Shown: positions 11,765 through 23,830 of the stretch, piece after piece
How positions within the stretch are numbered: position 1 is the stretch's first letter
Layout of the letters: every line of letters starts with the position of its first letter
Assembly: GCA_951812925.1 (NCBI GenBank)
Contig: OX638372.1
Coordinates: 88,123,058-88,187,057 of the forward strand
Length of the DNA stretch: 64,000 bases
Reading direction: 5' to 3'
Origin: Calliopum simillimum
Taxonomy: Eukaryota > Arthropoda > Insecta > Diptera > Lauxaniidae
The notes under the pieces: model-generated
The model's database searches: none
Seen by the model: only the letters and a program-made list of their open reading frames with translations
Told to the model about the DNA's origin: nothing
Translations under genes and position numbers: made by a program

Positions 11765-13007
11765 TAGAGCTGGGCACGGTCCTAATTGTTAATGCTCAGG
11801 CACGAACACGAAACAAGCGCTTGAAAAAAAGCCTGGGGTCGCACAAATGTTTTAGTCGAGGCCCAAATTATTACATATTCACACTTTTCACATGATTTAC
11901 AAAATTTTTAACTTCACGGAGAGAATTTTGAGCTGAAAACAATCCCAAACCAATCAATTTTGGGTGTGATTTTCAGCTTGTCCATTATTTTCTTGATATC
12001 AAGTAATAATGTGATTGTTTATCAAAAAAGTGAATATGCCCATTTGAGCTCAATTCAATTCAATTTGGGATTGTTTATCAAAAATTTATTAAACTCATTT
12101 GTGCTTAACGCAGCCCTTTTGTACTTATTTAAAAAAAAAAATATATTTCTTATTTATCAAAATATGAATATGACCATTTTTGCCAAATGCAAGAAATGTC
12201 ATTTAATTTTCAAAAATCTATGTACCAAAATGTCCAAAGACACCTCAGTACATCGTAACATCCCATTATGGGATGTCAGGAGTATTTACTCTATTATAAC
12301 TGTCGAGCAGGAATTATTTAAGTAGTAGATTACATAGTCATATTGAGAATCATAAACACACAGAATAAACACAAATGGAAATTTATTTTTTGATAAACAA
12401 TCACAAATGAGCTTGAATTAAGCAAATAATGGGCTTATTTATTTTTTTTAATAAATAAGTAAAAAATGTCATGCATTGAGTACAATTGGTCTTAATTATC
12501 AAAATTTATATTATGCCCAAATTTGAGCTTGAATTGCGAACAAGTTGGGCGTATTTTAGGATGATTTTATGCAATATTGGGCTTGATTCTAAATATTTAA
12601 TTTAAGAACAATTTGAGCTAGATTTTAGAACATTTTTTTCTTTCCGTGTTATTGACGAAGATACATCAATGATTTTCAAATGAGGAAAAAACGAACATTA
12701 TACATGGTGTACTTGTTTGTTTTTTTTTTAGTTGAATCTAATAAGACGATTTGTTTGACTTGACTTGCTCAATTTTCACCCTTAGCCCCACATTTTTACA
12801 TTATTTTATGTAAGAACAGATTTTTTCCAAGTTAATGCTTCTCAACTTTCCCGTGAATTACGGTTCTTTACAGACCTCTCGTTTTCGCGCTTTTGTTGTT
12901 AGGCCCGGGCCCGCACGAAGCCCGCACAAAACTCGATTTCATGGACCGAGCCCGAAAAATAAGGGCCTGCGGGCCACGAAAAAAAACACGGCCCATGCCC
13001 AGCTCTA
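11765..13007. mobile_element. hAT-type non-autonomous element with 8-bp target duplication
   Basis: The termini are TAGAGCTGGGCACGG and CCCATGCCCAGCTCTA, an inverted repeat with one mismatch. The flanks are GTTGACAT (11757-11764) and GTTGGCAT (13008-13015), an 8-bp duplication with one change, as is usual for hAT elements. The right subterminal region is GC-rich (12901-13000, GGGCCCG-type words). No transposase frame is present. It sits inside a fragment of the 5162-6309 fold-back family and contains a second element at 11915-12648. Confidence 0.75.
11915..12648. mobile_element. Nested element with iterated GATTGTTTATCA motif
   Basis: The outer ends are CACGGAGAGAA and, reversed, CACGGAAAGAA. 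Inside, GATTGTTTATCA appears near 12012 and 12070 and in reverse near 12395. TTTGAGCTTGAATT-like words recur near 12045, 12410 and 12520. The open frame at 11960-12325 spans these repeats and has no recognisable domain. It is probably a MITE inserted into the surrounding hAT-type element. Confidence 0.45.
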
Positions 13008-14340
13008 GTTGGCATGCGCCGTATGAGTGTTCATAAAAAAATGTTAATTTTCAAATCGCAATATTTCATGAACGGTTAATCGGACGAAAAAAGTGTTCGT
13101 AACTAGGGACATTCATAAAAAATTGCATGCTTTACAAAATGCATGAAAAAAAATTTTACAATGACACATCGTTTCAAAGATCATTTTTAAAAACGGTTTT
13201 TTTCAAAATTTTAGGATTATCAAAAGATATCTCCTAAACTAGAGTAAGTTAAGGTTATGTGGAGTATGCGGGTAATGCGGTGCATCCTTTTATTTTCCAT
13301 ATTAAAGACTGTTATTTGTGCACATTAAAACGCGAAAAACATATTTTTTACGCTTTTCGGCTTTTCTATAATGCTGCTTACACGTGTGGAATTTTTAAAC
13401 ATATGCTGTAAGGACAAATTGACTTTTTTTAGTACGCTCTGAATAACTAAGTAACTTACTTATTAACTTGTTAGTATGAATTTAGTTTATCTTACTAAAA
13501 AATATTCTTTAATAAGCCAATACCGCTATTTTATAGCAAATATAATCTAACATAATACTTCTCGATTTTTAGTCAACAAAAATTGCGAATAACGGTATTA
13601 CTTTAGGAAATGGACAGGGTGAGCCACATTACCCGACACTTTTCTTTACCAGCTATTTTTAGGAACTTTCAATTAAACTGGCCTCGCCCTTGAAAATGAT
13701 ATTTTAGTTTATGAATTATCAAATAGTAAAAACAATAGAATAGCTAATACAAATAAATTTATTAAGCTAACCTACTACCATTACTTTGGTAGAAATTGGC
13801 AAAAAAAAGAAAAATGTAATCACATTATCCTAAGTTACTATATAAGTTGTACAAAAGAAAAATAGCATTTAGTTTGTAAAGCAATCAATTCCCTATAAAC
13901 GCTTATTTTTACTTTTAAGCTGCGACAAAAATTGGTCCAACCTTTTTTACTATGCTAGAAATGGAGCACGACTTTGAATAATACACTAGTTATTAGAAAG
14001 GCATTTGTGTGTAAATGTGCACAAAGTTAAAAATTATTTTAATATTTTGCCATTACGCCAGGTGAAATTCAATGTAAAAAGAGGATACAGCACAAAGAGA
14101 AAGACCAAAAGCTGACGGACACTGACTTCATGTTTTTTGTTTTATTTTCGTTTCGCATTTGTCATTGTGCCAGGGATAATAAATGAGTTTTTCTATTTTG
14201 TAGCAAATATTGGGCGATTCTAGTAATAATTTAAAAATAGCACACCAAATGCAGAATTGACTAATTTTTGCCACATTTTAATTTGGATATCTTCTAAAAT
14301 ATAAGTCGTACGAAAATAGTTCGAAAACCATTTTTATAGG

Positions 14341-14895
14341 AAACTAGCAGTCCCGGCAAACGTTGTACTGCCCTTTTTCAATAAGTGTCGCGATGATTTC
14401 GATTTATATTTACGAAAGCTGCTATAGGTGCAGGGATTTATCATTTAAACTAATTTTTTCCAATAGCCTGCGCAACAACCTCATGAGCGATCCCTGTAAT
14501 TTTTTTCAAGGTTGACACTATTTATATTTATGTTTTAAAGCAAAAGCTGCTATTCCTACAGAGATATAGAGTTTAAAGTCATTTTTTTGTATGACAGATG
14601 CAACACCCCCTTGCTCAATCCACTCTACTTTTTGCACGTTGATTGGCAGTAAAAACATGTATCCACGTACCAATTTTTATAACAAAATCCTGCAATACCT
14701 GCAGAGATATAGCATTTTAAATGTTTTTTTTTGCATGGGGGCTACAGCTCCCCCTCACCCGATCCCCCTTTAGCATAGCTATAAATCACCTGCAGTACAA
14801 AAAATACATAGTGCGAAAATGGTAACGATCGGCTAAGCGGTTTCAAATTTATAAAGCGACAAACACACGCACACTACATTTTTTTATACATATAT
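14341..14895. repeat. Dispersed repeat starting CTAGCAGTCCCGGCAAACGT
   Basis: It starts with a CTAGC(A/T)G(A/T)CCCGGCAAACGT-type phrase that I associate with widespread insect repeats, and ends in a TATATATAGATT tail near 14888. Inside are two ~150-bp blocks with a similar 'constant-sentence' structure (CCTGCAGAGATATAG words near 14555 and 14697). There is no coding capacity. The class is uncertain; a retroelement tail is possible. Confidence 0.4.
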
Positions 14896-15909
14896 AGATT
14901 TTATAAGTTACAAAAAGTGATTTTAGGGGCCATTTTTCCAATATGGCAGAGCGAGCAGCAAAGAAACGTGGTGCCAAATTTAAAATTCGGAAAGAGCACG
15001 TCGAAATCTATAAAATAACTCATTTTCAAAAATCTCGGAAAACTTTTCAGGTAAAACTACCAAATGACCACAACAATTACAAAATTAGACTTTAATTGCA
15101 ATTTAAAGTTTTTTAGAAAAATTAAAAGAAAACCCTAAATGTAGGAAATTTCAAACATATGTAACTTAAATTGCTGGAAATTACGTAAATGTTAACGGAG
15201 AACATACATGTTTCAAAAACAAAACAAACAAAATAATGAAAACAAAACAAAATTACAATGTTGTAGCCAACATAGCCACCCACATACATATACAAAGTAG
15301 CAAAGCTGACTTCTTATATTTTATGCAATATTTCAAAGGCTTTCCTCTTCTTATGTTTATTCTGCAATGCTTTGTTTTGCTTTTCACAAATTTATATTTT
15401 TATTTTTATTGTTTTTAACTTTTACACCCACGCTGATTGATGGTATTGGCAAATGGATTCTTTTTTTTATACATATTTTCTTTAGAGAGAATTTTACTGT
15501 TGTCTAAATTACAAATTTTTCTAGAAGACTTTTAGTTTAGATATCGATCTTATTGATTTTAAAGTTGTAAAATTGCAAGATTATTTTCATGATATAAAAA
15601 CTTTGGGATTAATGACGCAACGTATAAAACGTAAAACAATCGTTTTGATTTTCAAAATGAATAAATTAAGTATACTTAAGAAAAGCAACATTTGCTTGAA
15701 ATATTAATTACACTTTATATTTAGATTTAAAATTGTATTCGAAAATAATTCCGTCATCTCTACGTAGTTGTTTATTTCAAAGATAAACATAATGATTCTT
15801 AAACTCACAAAGTTGTGCATGGTAATTATACAAGTAACTAACTAATGGCGAAGCATTTTGAGCTTGCGTGCAAAATTTATTTTTATTTATTTTAATATTA
15901 AGTAGCGTA

Positions 15910-16833
15910 CAGTCTGTTAAATAAGAGCGTGGTCACGATTACTCGCGATCGGTAAAGTATTATGCTGTAATTTTTTTTTCTCACACAGAGGGCAGTATTG
16001 TCCTTCATGCTTCGTGAAAGTGAATCAGCTGACCACTGTTTTCAATGCGTTCTCAGCATTTTTCCAAAATGAGTACCGCGTACGCGTCGCGCTTTGAAGC
16101 CGTTTTTTTGTGTTTGCACCCCAAAGGTCCCAAAATGACCCAAGCGGCGGCTGCGAAGTATATGCAAAAGTCGAAACAGTTTGTGAGTAAGTGGGTGAAT
16201 CGCTTCAAAGAAGTAAAAAATGTCGATGACTTTCCAAATCGCGGGTCTGTCGGTGTAGTGACGGAAAAACAGGAAAAACTGATCTGTGCTCTATTTTCGA
16301 AAAATCCAACATTAACTTTGCGTGAAGGTGCTTCGAAATTGTCCCAAAAAGGTTTGAATATCTCCCACGGAACTATTCGTAATCATTTGATTGCAAATAG
16401 TGTGAAATACCGAAGTACTTTGCAAAAACCGATGCTCAGTGAAAAACATGTCCAAAAACGTCTTGAATGGGCCAAAGACAATTTGGTGTCGTGACTTTGG
16501 ATTGGCCGTCTCAGTCGCCCGATGCCAATCCAATTAAAAACGTTTGGGCGCAAATGAAGATGAAGCTTCAGAAAAACCGACCCTGCAACTTGAAACAGCT
16601 GGTTCGACGCTTTCACAAAATTTGGAGGTCGTTTTCAGAAGAGTATGCGCAAAATCTTGTTCAAAGTATGTCGCGAAGATGTCAAGCTATAATTGATGCT
16701 GGGGGTGATTGGACCTGCTATTAATGTATTTGCATTGAAGTTTTCGATCAAATAAATCAATATTAAAAAGAATTTTCGCAATGGGTATTTTCATTTTCTC
16801 ACAACAATGACCACGCTCTTATTTAACAGACTG
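15910..16833 (+). mobile_element. Tc1-like transposon, internally deleted
   Basis: It has a 26-bp perfect terminal inverted repeat beginning CAGTCTGTTAAATAAGAGCG and a TA duplication (15908-15909, 16834-16835). At 924 bp it is well short of an active Tc1-like element. It carries two pieces of one transposase gene, listed separately. It is non-autonomous now, though intact ends could in principle be mobilised by a related transposase. Confidence 0.92.
16069..16724 (+). pseudogene. Tc1-like transposase remnant
   Basis: The N-terminal part (16069-16494) has a paired-type helix-turn-helix region: a TQAAAAKYM-like helix, WVNRF and a second HTH ending in ISHGTIRNHL. The C-terminal part (16467-16724, a different frame) begins with the DDE-domain block WPSQSPDANPIKNVW and ends at CY. 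The middle, which should carry the first two catalytic aspartates, is deleted. The last catalytic residue, normally glutamate in NPIEN, reads lysine here (NPIKN). Two frames and three missing catalytic residues make it a clear relic. Confidence 0.9.
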
Positions 16834-17577
16834 TATATTACAAAATGCACTAAAGGCTTGTTTAAAACCATGATTCTAATTTAAGCACTGTATTTCAGTT
16901 CAATTTAAACAGTTTAAGTTATTTGAGTTCAATTACATAGTTTGTTTTGCGTAAAAGTGAAATAATATGTTAATAAAAAAAAATCATTGTTATGACCTGT
17001 GCTAAAAAAAAAACCTAAAAGCATGCAGAGTTTTTAGTACCAGCACAATTAAACGATCTGTGCCATTTAACAAAAATAATGACACAATCTACCACAACAG
17101 AAATTTTATAGTGAAATATGTTGAAAATAAATAATGAGAACGGCTGAGAATGTGATGTTAGCTATTGCTAAAACCACCATTAAGAAGGTTACGATTATGG
17201 CCGACTGATGATATTAAAGGAGGCTGCATCTTGCATTGCTGTTCAGTTTGATAAGAGTGCATAAAAGTTAGTTCTTATTTGAGTTTTCATACATTAAACA
17301 GATGGGTGCAGATTTTTCGTAAATATCTCCTACTATTAAAAAATCCCCATATGAGACAAGAACTTTTTCTTAAGACATTTATAAGACTTATAACTTTTGA
17401 GTTAGCTTTTATACACGTTTTTCGCAGTGTTCTTCTTATATTCAATCGGAAGCATCTCGAACACACAATCAGCTATTAAAAAGTGAAAAAATATTTTGCG
17501 CAAAATTGTAAATTAATACATAAATAATTTGGTGTCAAATTGGCAAAATCATCTCGCCCTAAGCATAGGTTTTTGAA

Positions 17578-17605
17578 GGAAAATAATGCGCTAATATGCG
17601 CTAAT
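17578..17605. repeat. Short tandem repeat, unit GCGCTAATAT
   Basis: Three consecutive units of GCGCTAATAT-type sequence lie immediately left of an extra copy of the neighbouring mariner end at 17618. Confidence 0.7.
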
Positions 17606-17815
17606 ATGCGCTACGAAGGGTACTATTTATGTTTCGGGAACTGGCAACACTAATGTCAATAGCTAAAATTTCTCCATTTTAATTCCCAGAATTAGGTTTT
17701 GGGAGATCTTTGAGTAGTTCTATTTCCACCTTTAAAATAATATCTTTAACAAAATTAGCTACTTCTTTTTTTTTTTTTTTTTTTTTTTTGATTTTAAGCT
17801 CCTCTTTATTGCGTA

Positions 17816-18540
17816 GGGTACTATTTATGTTTCGGGAACTGGCAACACTAATGTCAATAGCTAAAATCTCGCAACACCATAATAAAGTTTGACATTTTTT
17901 AGCATAAACGTACTCACAACGTTTTGATGTACAAGTGTTATTTGTTTTGTTTCCAGTGAGTGAAGAAAATCAATTTGGCCAAAAAATGACAATTTCAAGA
18001 GAAGGTTTTCGTTGGATTATTTTTCACAACTTTCGACGTAGATTATCTCAACAACAATAAGTCGATGAACTCAGTTCTTTGTATGGCAATAAAGCACCAT
18101 CAAAAACCACAGAATATCGCTGGTATAGTGAATTCAATCGTGGTCGTACTTTGGTTCCCGACGAATTCCGTGAAGGTCGTCCAAAATCGGTTGTTGTGCC
18201 ACAAAACATCAATGCAGTGCATGAACTAATAATGCAAGATCGTCATGTGACATATTGTGAGATAGTGGCATCCTTGCACTTCAGTTCCACTTCAATACAT
18301 CCGTTTTTGCATGAACACTTAGTTGTAAAAAAAAATGTGTTCTCGTATCCATAATTGATAAATCAATAAATCAATGGCCAATTTGATTTTCATAATTCAC
18401 TATAAACAAAACAAATAGCACTTGTACATCAAAACGTTGTGAGTACATTTATGCTAAAAAATGTCAAACTTTATTATGGCATTGCCAGATTTTACCTATT
18501 GACATTAGTGTTGCCAGTTCCCGGAATATAAATAGTACCC
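17816..18540 (+). mobile_element. Mariner-like element, internally deleted
   Basis: TA borders (17814-15, 18541-42) and long inverted repeats start GGGTACTATTTAT and extend about 150 bp inward, through CTGGCAACACTAATGTCAAT and AACGTTTTGATGTACAAGTG. The 725-bp body codes only for the N-terminal part of a mariner transposase. Confidence 0.88.
17986..18354 (+). pseudogene. Mariner transposase N-terminal fragment
   Basis: It starts at an ATG at 17986 and contains an in-frame TAA near 18058. After that come the mariner N-terminal landmarks: STTEYRWYSEFNRGR-like text, a DEFREGRPKS block (about 18157-18190), IMQDRHVTYCEI and HEHLVVKK. These form the two helix-turn-helix DNA-binding regions of the family. 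The whole catalytic domain is missing; the frame ends at a stop at 18352-18354. It is not functional. Confidence 0.88.
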
Positions 18541-20362
18541 TACGTAATAAAGAGGAGCTTAAAATCAAAAAAAAAGAAGTAACTTATTTTGTTAAAGATA
18601 TTATTTTAAGGTGGAAGTAACTAGAACTGCTTATAGATCTTCTAAAACCTAATTCTGGAAATTAAAATGGCGAAAACATAGCCGTACATTTTGTTCAAAC
18701 GTGAGTCTATTAATGATGATTTGCCAGAATATACTGAAACATACATATAAAAAACAAATTTCATCAAAATTAAATTTTTTGTGTTACTTTTTACAATTTC
18801 AATATCAGGCTTAAAAAAAACACCCGTTACAACTTCAATTACACTTACACCATTCCGAAAATGTTTTTATTATGGAAGAAGGCGAATGCACTTAATTTTT
18901 TGTACACTTATAGTGTTTTGGCATTGAAAGCTCTATTCCAAATTTCAAGTAAGTAGCTATTTAGGATCAAAAGATATTACTTTTGGAAAGTTCGATTGAC
19001 AGTATCTCACACTGTGCAACGTACAGAGAGATTTAAAACCTTGTGAATTTGGTTTGTATACAGGTTAAATTGATTTGGAAAAGGTTTAATTTGATTTAGA
19101 AAAGGTTTATTTTGATTTGTAAAAGGGTGATTTAGAATGAAGATAAGATCAATTTCATTTTGAAAATGTTTAACTTGGAGAGAAAAGCCTGTACATTATT
19201 TCATATAATGCGTTTTTGCAAAATAAAAGAGAACTGTTTTCAAATAAAAAGGTGAAAAATTCCCATATGTGAATAATTTTGTATGTTTAAATAAAATTAT
19301 TTTATGTCCATATTAATATTTTCTTCGAAACTGCTGTAAAAAACAAGCCATTCAGCGAATCTAAACCGATCACCGAAATAAAAAAAAAAAGCGCAAATGC
19401 CCATAGTTTCAGTTTGTTGTGACGTTTTCATTTTTTTTTAAATTTTATTTTTTTTTTTTTTTCAGTAATAAACGAACAAAACCAGACGCTCTAACCTACG
19501 CCCACGAAGAAAAAAACACACGCTCTATATTATTTAAAGCATATTTTCTTCTTCATTTATTTTTCTCATGGCAGCTGAATTGGCATCGACGAATGTTTTC
19601 AGTTGCGCTGTCATGTTTCCAGGGAAAAATTCAATTAAAAGCCAAAAGAAATTGGAAAAAACAAACAATCGCGTTTTCAATTAAAACAAGACATTACTGC
19701 CAATTATTGATTAAGAAATTAATTAATTACGGCAGGGAAGTTATTTGGAGTTTAGTTTTTTTGTATGTAATTAAAACGGTTATATAATAGTTTGTTGTTC
19801 TGAGGTAAATACGAAATGGGGATTCTTGAACATACAAAAAAAAATCGCCCAAAATCTTAACGATATTTTCACCAGGGTGTACTCAGAAAAAATGTATTAT
19901 TAAAATGTTAATAGTACGACCATTGGTTTAATAGGATATAGATTTTCTTATTAAAACAATAGTTTTCTTATAAATTTAATTGGCATAGGCATAAGTATAA
20001 CCATCAAAGGTCTGCGATGGTTTACCTTTATATTCTTTCCACTACCAAGCAATGTATTTATACAGGTTTTTAATCTTCTAACAATAAGCATTTGAAAATA
20101 TTACTTATAAAATCTCTTGCCAAACACAATTTCATTTAAAAAAAACTGTGATGTTATCATTACCATTCTTAAGAAAACAACGAAACTTCTTTATGGTTGT
20201 GTATTGCAAATAATTTTCTGCACATGTGGAAAAAAATACAATAATTGGTTTTTTGAACAATCAAATAATACAAAATAAATACAGCAATTGTGTATAGAAC
20301 AACACAAGAAAAAAGGTTGATATTTCATGTTATCTTTATTTGTTCTTGTTAAAAAGAAAAAA

Positions 20363-20388
20363 TATAATATAATATAATATAAATATAT
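20363..20388. repeat. ATAATATAATAT microsatellite
   Basis: A short run of TATAA units with no other content. Confidence 0.6.
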
Positions 20389-20737
20389 TTTCCAGTGTTT
20401 TGACAACAATATGAATAACAATATAACAAGAAAAACACATTAGCAATGAAAATCAATTAAATGAGACCGAAACTAAATTGACAGATTTATTAGATTGTGA
20501 AAAAAGTAGAGAATGCCGAGGAAGTGAAAAGACGATAAATGCAAAATAACGAGAAATATGCATAATTGACTAGTTTATGTGAAATCAGAATTTTTGTGTT
20601 TTGTTTATTTTGAAGCACCTGAAATTATGATTTATGTCCATTGGTTTATTTTTTTAAAATTTTTTTTATTATTCAACAATTTATTTCTAAGTATTTGTAA
20701 CGAAAACTTTTTGTCAACTATTACGCGTAAACTAGTG

Positions 20738-21119
20738 CAAGGGTGTCAGCGTTTTCAAATCAGTGAGCCAAGCGCAGTCAGCTAAAAATTTTCGCATTTA
20801 CAACAACTTCAATCACAAAACCTATTTTTTGTTGTTTTTTTGGTGGCTCGTTTGCAACAACAACAATATTTCAATAATTTTTTCAATTTCTGAGAACTAC
20901 AACACACACGAAAAATGTTTGTTGTTTGTTTTTTATGCGAAGCAACAAAAGCAATTTTTCATAAATATTTTAATTCCGCGAATTTTGACGAGCTCAAAAA
21001 AAAAACAAACATTTTTCGCGTGTGTTGTAGTTCTCAGAAATTGAAAAAATTATTGAAATATTCTTGGTTTTGTAGGCGAGCCAAAATTGGCTCACTTTTG
21101 TTCTACGCTGACACCCTTG
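20738..21119. mobile_element. hAT-type MITE with 8-bp duplication and internal hairpin
   Basis: The termini are CAAGGGTGTCAGCG and its exact reverse complement. Both sides carry the direct repeat AACTAGTG (20730-20737 and 21120-21127), an 8-bp target duplication typical of hAT elements. Inside, 20874-20940 and 21000-21065 form a second inverted repeat (TTTCTGAGAACTACAACACA and its complement), giving a hairpin within the element. The open frames at 20763-21044 and 20915-21175 are products of these repeats. Confidence 0.88.
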
Positions 21120-21800
21120 AACTAGTGGACACAAAATACAGGGAACATTTGAACTTGCCGTCGTTTGTGCATTAAATTGTTACCAACCAAAAAAGAAAAC
21201 TGTTTCGCAGCTGTTTCATTCTCGAACTTCGTACAAAACATGGTCCGAATATTGATGAAATAAAAACGGTCGTTCGTGCTCCATTTTTACTGAATCCTTA
21301 ACTGTCAGCTGTTTTGTTTTTGGTAGTCAACGCTTTACCGTACAAATGGCGCCAACTTCAAATCTTGCGTGAATTATGTGACACCCTTTAGTACATTTAA
21401 GCAAAATGTTCCTGGAAAAATTCGACAAGAGTGCATACGTGTCAGCTAGTTCTTTCGCGTAGTGCTCCATTTTTACTTACCTTAAACTATCAGTTGTCAA
21501 ACAGTTTTCTTTATATGTTTGGCAACACTTCACCGAATAAATGGCGTCAAATTTAAATCTGAGATACCATTTAGTATAGTATGTATATGAAAAGCCAACC
21601 AACTACAGATTGTCAAAGCTATTGTAGTAATACTTGTGACCGTCTCCGCAGGAAAAAACACACCTGATCTTCACAAAATTAAAAACCGGTTTTTTGCATT
21701 TTCTAAAAATACATACGACAGTGCGCTTGCGACACTATGAACTAATTACAACCACGACTTTTAATTTTTGCAAGATTGTTCATATTTACGAAAGGCAGCG

Positions 21801-21929
21801 AGGGTATTCCTTAATACGTATTAATGCCCCGAAAACCCTGTAAATTTGTAATAGTTGTCAAAATCAATACGAATTTGACATTTGAATTACGACGTTTAGG
21901 AGCCATTTACACGTTGTAAGGAATACCCT
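21801..21929. mobile_element. Short MITE, ends AGGGTATTCCTTA
   Basis: A 129-bp element whose ends are AGGGTATTCCTTA and, reversed, AGGGTATTCCTTACA. It contains TCAAAATCAATACGAATTTG, which is nearly the same in the MITE at 57617-57743, so the two are probably related. Confidence 0.65.
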
Positions 21930-23328
21930 AAGTGTACTCGCGATAATTTGAACTATTTGTTCATATTTACGAACGGCGCAAAAACTAAAAAAAAAAAAAC
22001 ATTTTTTATTTCAAAACTCAAAATAAACTTTTTTTATTCATTTGGTTCGTTAAACAAATCCCGTACAAACAAAAAGATTTAGAAATAAATTCGTATTCTG
22101 TTTCAAGTTTATGAAAAAGTATGTTCATATTTTATCGCTTTTGCATAGAGTTTATATATTGAAGTAGTCAATTGTAGGGAAAAAGTGTTCATATTTTGGG
22201 ATGTTCGCAACCAATCCCAGTACTTTCGGTCTTAAAAAAATGCTGGGATCTCGAAATGACATTCCTAATTTTGATCAAAGATCGACTAAGCATTTTTTTA
22301 CTTGTTTTTTTTTTTTTTTTTTTTTTGTGAATTTGGAAAATGAAAAATTGGCACCACTGCTTTGACAGCCAAGGTTTAAAAAAAGGTAAACATCTAAATT
22401 TCATTAAAAACAACCGAAACAAAGTAAAATTACAAAATTGGTTCTCCAAACCTTGACTTTGTCAGAAGCTGACGGAGTAACGTTAGTCACAGAAAATAAA
22501 AGTGACGATGTGATATCAAGTATGCTTTACTTATTTTTTCTTATTTCTGTGCAAAGATGGCCAAACTAGTTATCGAGCAGATATTGTGAAAATGAGTTAA
22601 GTAGTTTACCGTATTGTTCTCGGTGAGATCTACAAGCTGGCAAAATCAAATTTGTTCTAGGACTTGCAGTTCCTTAGAAAAACAACTTGAAAAACCGGAT
22701 TTTGTAATTCATATCAATTAAAAATTTTAATTTACTCTCCTGAAAAATTATGAAAACATGCGATAGCAGCTTTTGCCATCTTTGTACAGATTTTATGCAT
22801 AGTTTATTTAATGAAACTGTTAATTCTAAGAAAGATTATGCAATCAAAAAGTGCCGCACGGATCTATTTTCGGGGTTATAACCCTCAGAAGATACGAAAT
22901 ACAGTTTTTAGAAAAACCGGTATAAGTTAGAAACCCTTGGATAGTTATCAAAAATATTGGAATCATATGAAAGGTATTTTAATAAGCTAGAAAATTATTG
23001 TGTAAAAGTTTTTAATTTGTCATACATTGTATATTCGCGCTTTGAATTTCAAGTTAAAAAGGTGGAGAAAAAATTGCATCATTAATAAATTTCTAAAGAA
23101 AAAAACAAAAATAGACCAAATCAACTTCCTTGAAATTAGGATTTTTTAACAACAACAATGCCAGAACAGACGACTACAACAACTTTACTACTACTGCAAC
23201 AAAAACAAAGAGAACCAGCTACTTGTGCAAGCGCACCAGCTACTTATTATTCAAAAAAATTTAAAATTTTTATTAAAAATTGCGCGCGCAATTTGGCTAG
23301 CAAACTTATGTTGGTTATATTATAGACT

Positions 23329-23435
23329 GATCCGCGGCCAAAGGCCGCCGCGAAGCCGTTGCTGGATTTTTGGGAGTTTTAAATCCTGAGCTGCGGCCTT
23401 CGGCCGAAGGCCGCCCACTTATTACCCCTACTCTT
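23329..23435. mobile_element. GC-rich short inverted-repeat element, copy 1
   Basis: A GC-rich island in AT-rich surroundings: CTGATCCGCGGCC, then GGCCGCCGCGAAGCCG, a TTTTGGGAGTTTTAAATCCT centre and GCTGCGGCC...GGCCGCCCACTTA. A second copy in the opposite orientation is at 59517-59614, with the same centre and ends. It is an imperfect hairpin and codes for nothing. Confidence 0.7.
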
Positions 23436-23457
23436 ATGTAAAATTACTATTGTTGTA

Positions 23458-23520
23458 GTAGTAGTAAAGTTGTTGTTGTTGTCTGTTCTGGCATTGTTGT
23501 TGTTAAAAGTTCCTAATTTC
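23458..23520. repeat. Inverted partner of 23140-23200 (CAA/TTG-rich arms)
   Basis: The segment TTGTTGTAGTAGTAGTAAAG ... GTCTGTTCTGGCATTGTTGT is the reverse complement of 23150-23205. The GC-rich element at 23329-23435 lies in the loop between the two arms. Confidence 0.75.
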
Positions 23521-23554
23521 GAAAATTAATTTTTAATTGAACTTTTAGTCATAT

Positions 23555-23828
23555 ATTTGCAAAGATCGATTTACATATAAATCTATCAATGCATTTTCTA
23601 ACACATAAAACACAAAAGTTTTTCAAACTTGCAGTTTTTCAATTATAATTAATTTAGTGGAATAAATATAATTATAATTATAACAATAATAGCCTGATGA
23701 GTCTTTGTGGCGAAAGACGAAACATATGTCACTATAGCCGTGTCTTTCATCCGTTCCTTAATTTTTCATAATTATGTGTTAGAAAATGCATTAATAGATT
23801 TATATGTAAATCGATCTTGGCAAATATG
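23555..23828. repeat. Inverted-repeat unit carrying a hammerhead-like core
   Basis: The arms at 23562-23610 and 23775-23822 are reverse complements (they include GATCGATTTACATATAAATCT and AATGCATTTTCTAACACATA). The loop between them, about 165 bp, contains the ribozyme candidate described next. There is no open frame. It may be a small retrozyme-like or Penelope-related unit, but that is inference. Confidence 0.6.
23694..23730 (+). ncRNA. Candidate hammerhead ribozyme core
   Basis: The order of elements fits a type I hammerhead. CTGATGA lies at 23694-23700. Stem II is GTCTTT (23701-23706) with AAAGAC (23713-23718), six perfect pairs around a GTGGCG loop. GAAA follows at 23719-23722. A minimal stem III is ACA/TGT (23722-23724, 23727-23729), and C23730 would be the cleavage-site base. 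Stem I is weak: after one C-A mismatch, four pairs join 23689-23692 to 23732-23735. A competing helix is possible between GAAAGAC (23712-23718) and GTCTTTC further downstream (about 23742-23748). The core is exact; activity is untested and the short stems lower confidence. Confidence 0.55.
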
Positions 23829-23830
23829 TG

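Larger units (their letters stand above)
17618..18680. repeat. Composite palindrome around a mariner element
   Basis: The inverted symmetry of the mariner at 17816-18540 continues beyond its ends: 17668-17815 is the reverse complement of about 18541-18680. To the left of this, at 17618-17668, a 50-bp piece identical to the mariner's left terminal repeat is present a second time (it begins GGGTACTATTTATGTTTCGG). The arrangement suggests one copy inserted into, or recombined with, another. Confidence 0.75.

Noticed and set aside
19419..19787. Open frame of 122 codons on the plus strand
   Set aside because: Begins in a T-run and has a low-information composition (Phe, Lys, Arg); no domain and no neighbours to support it.
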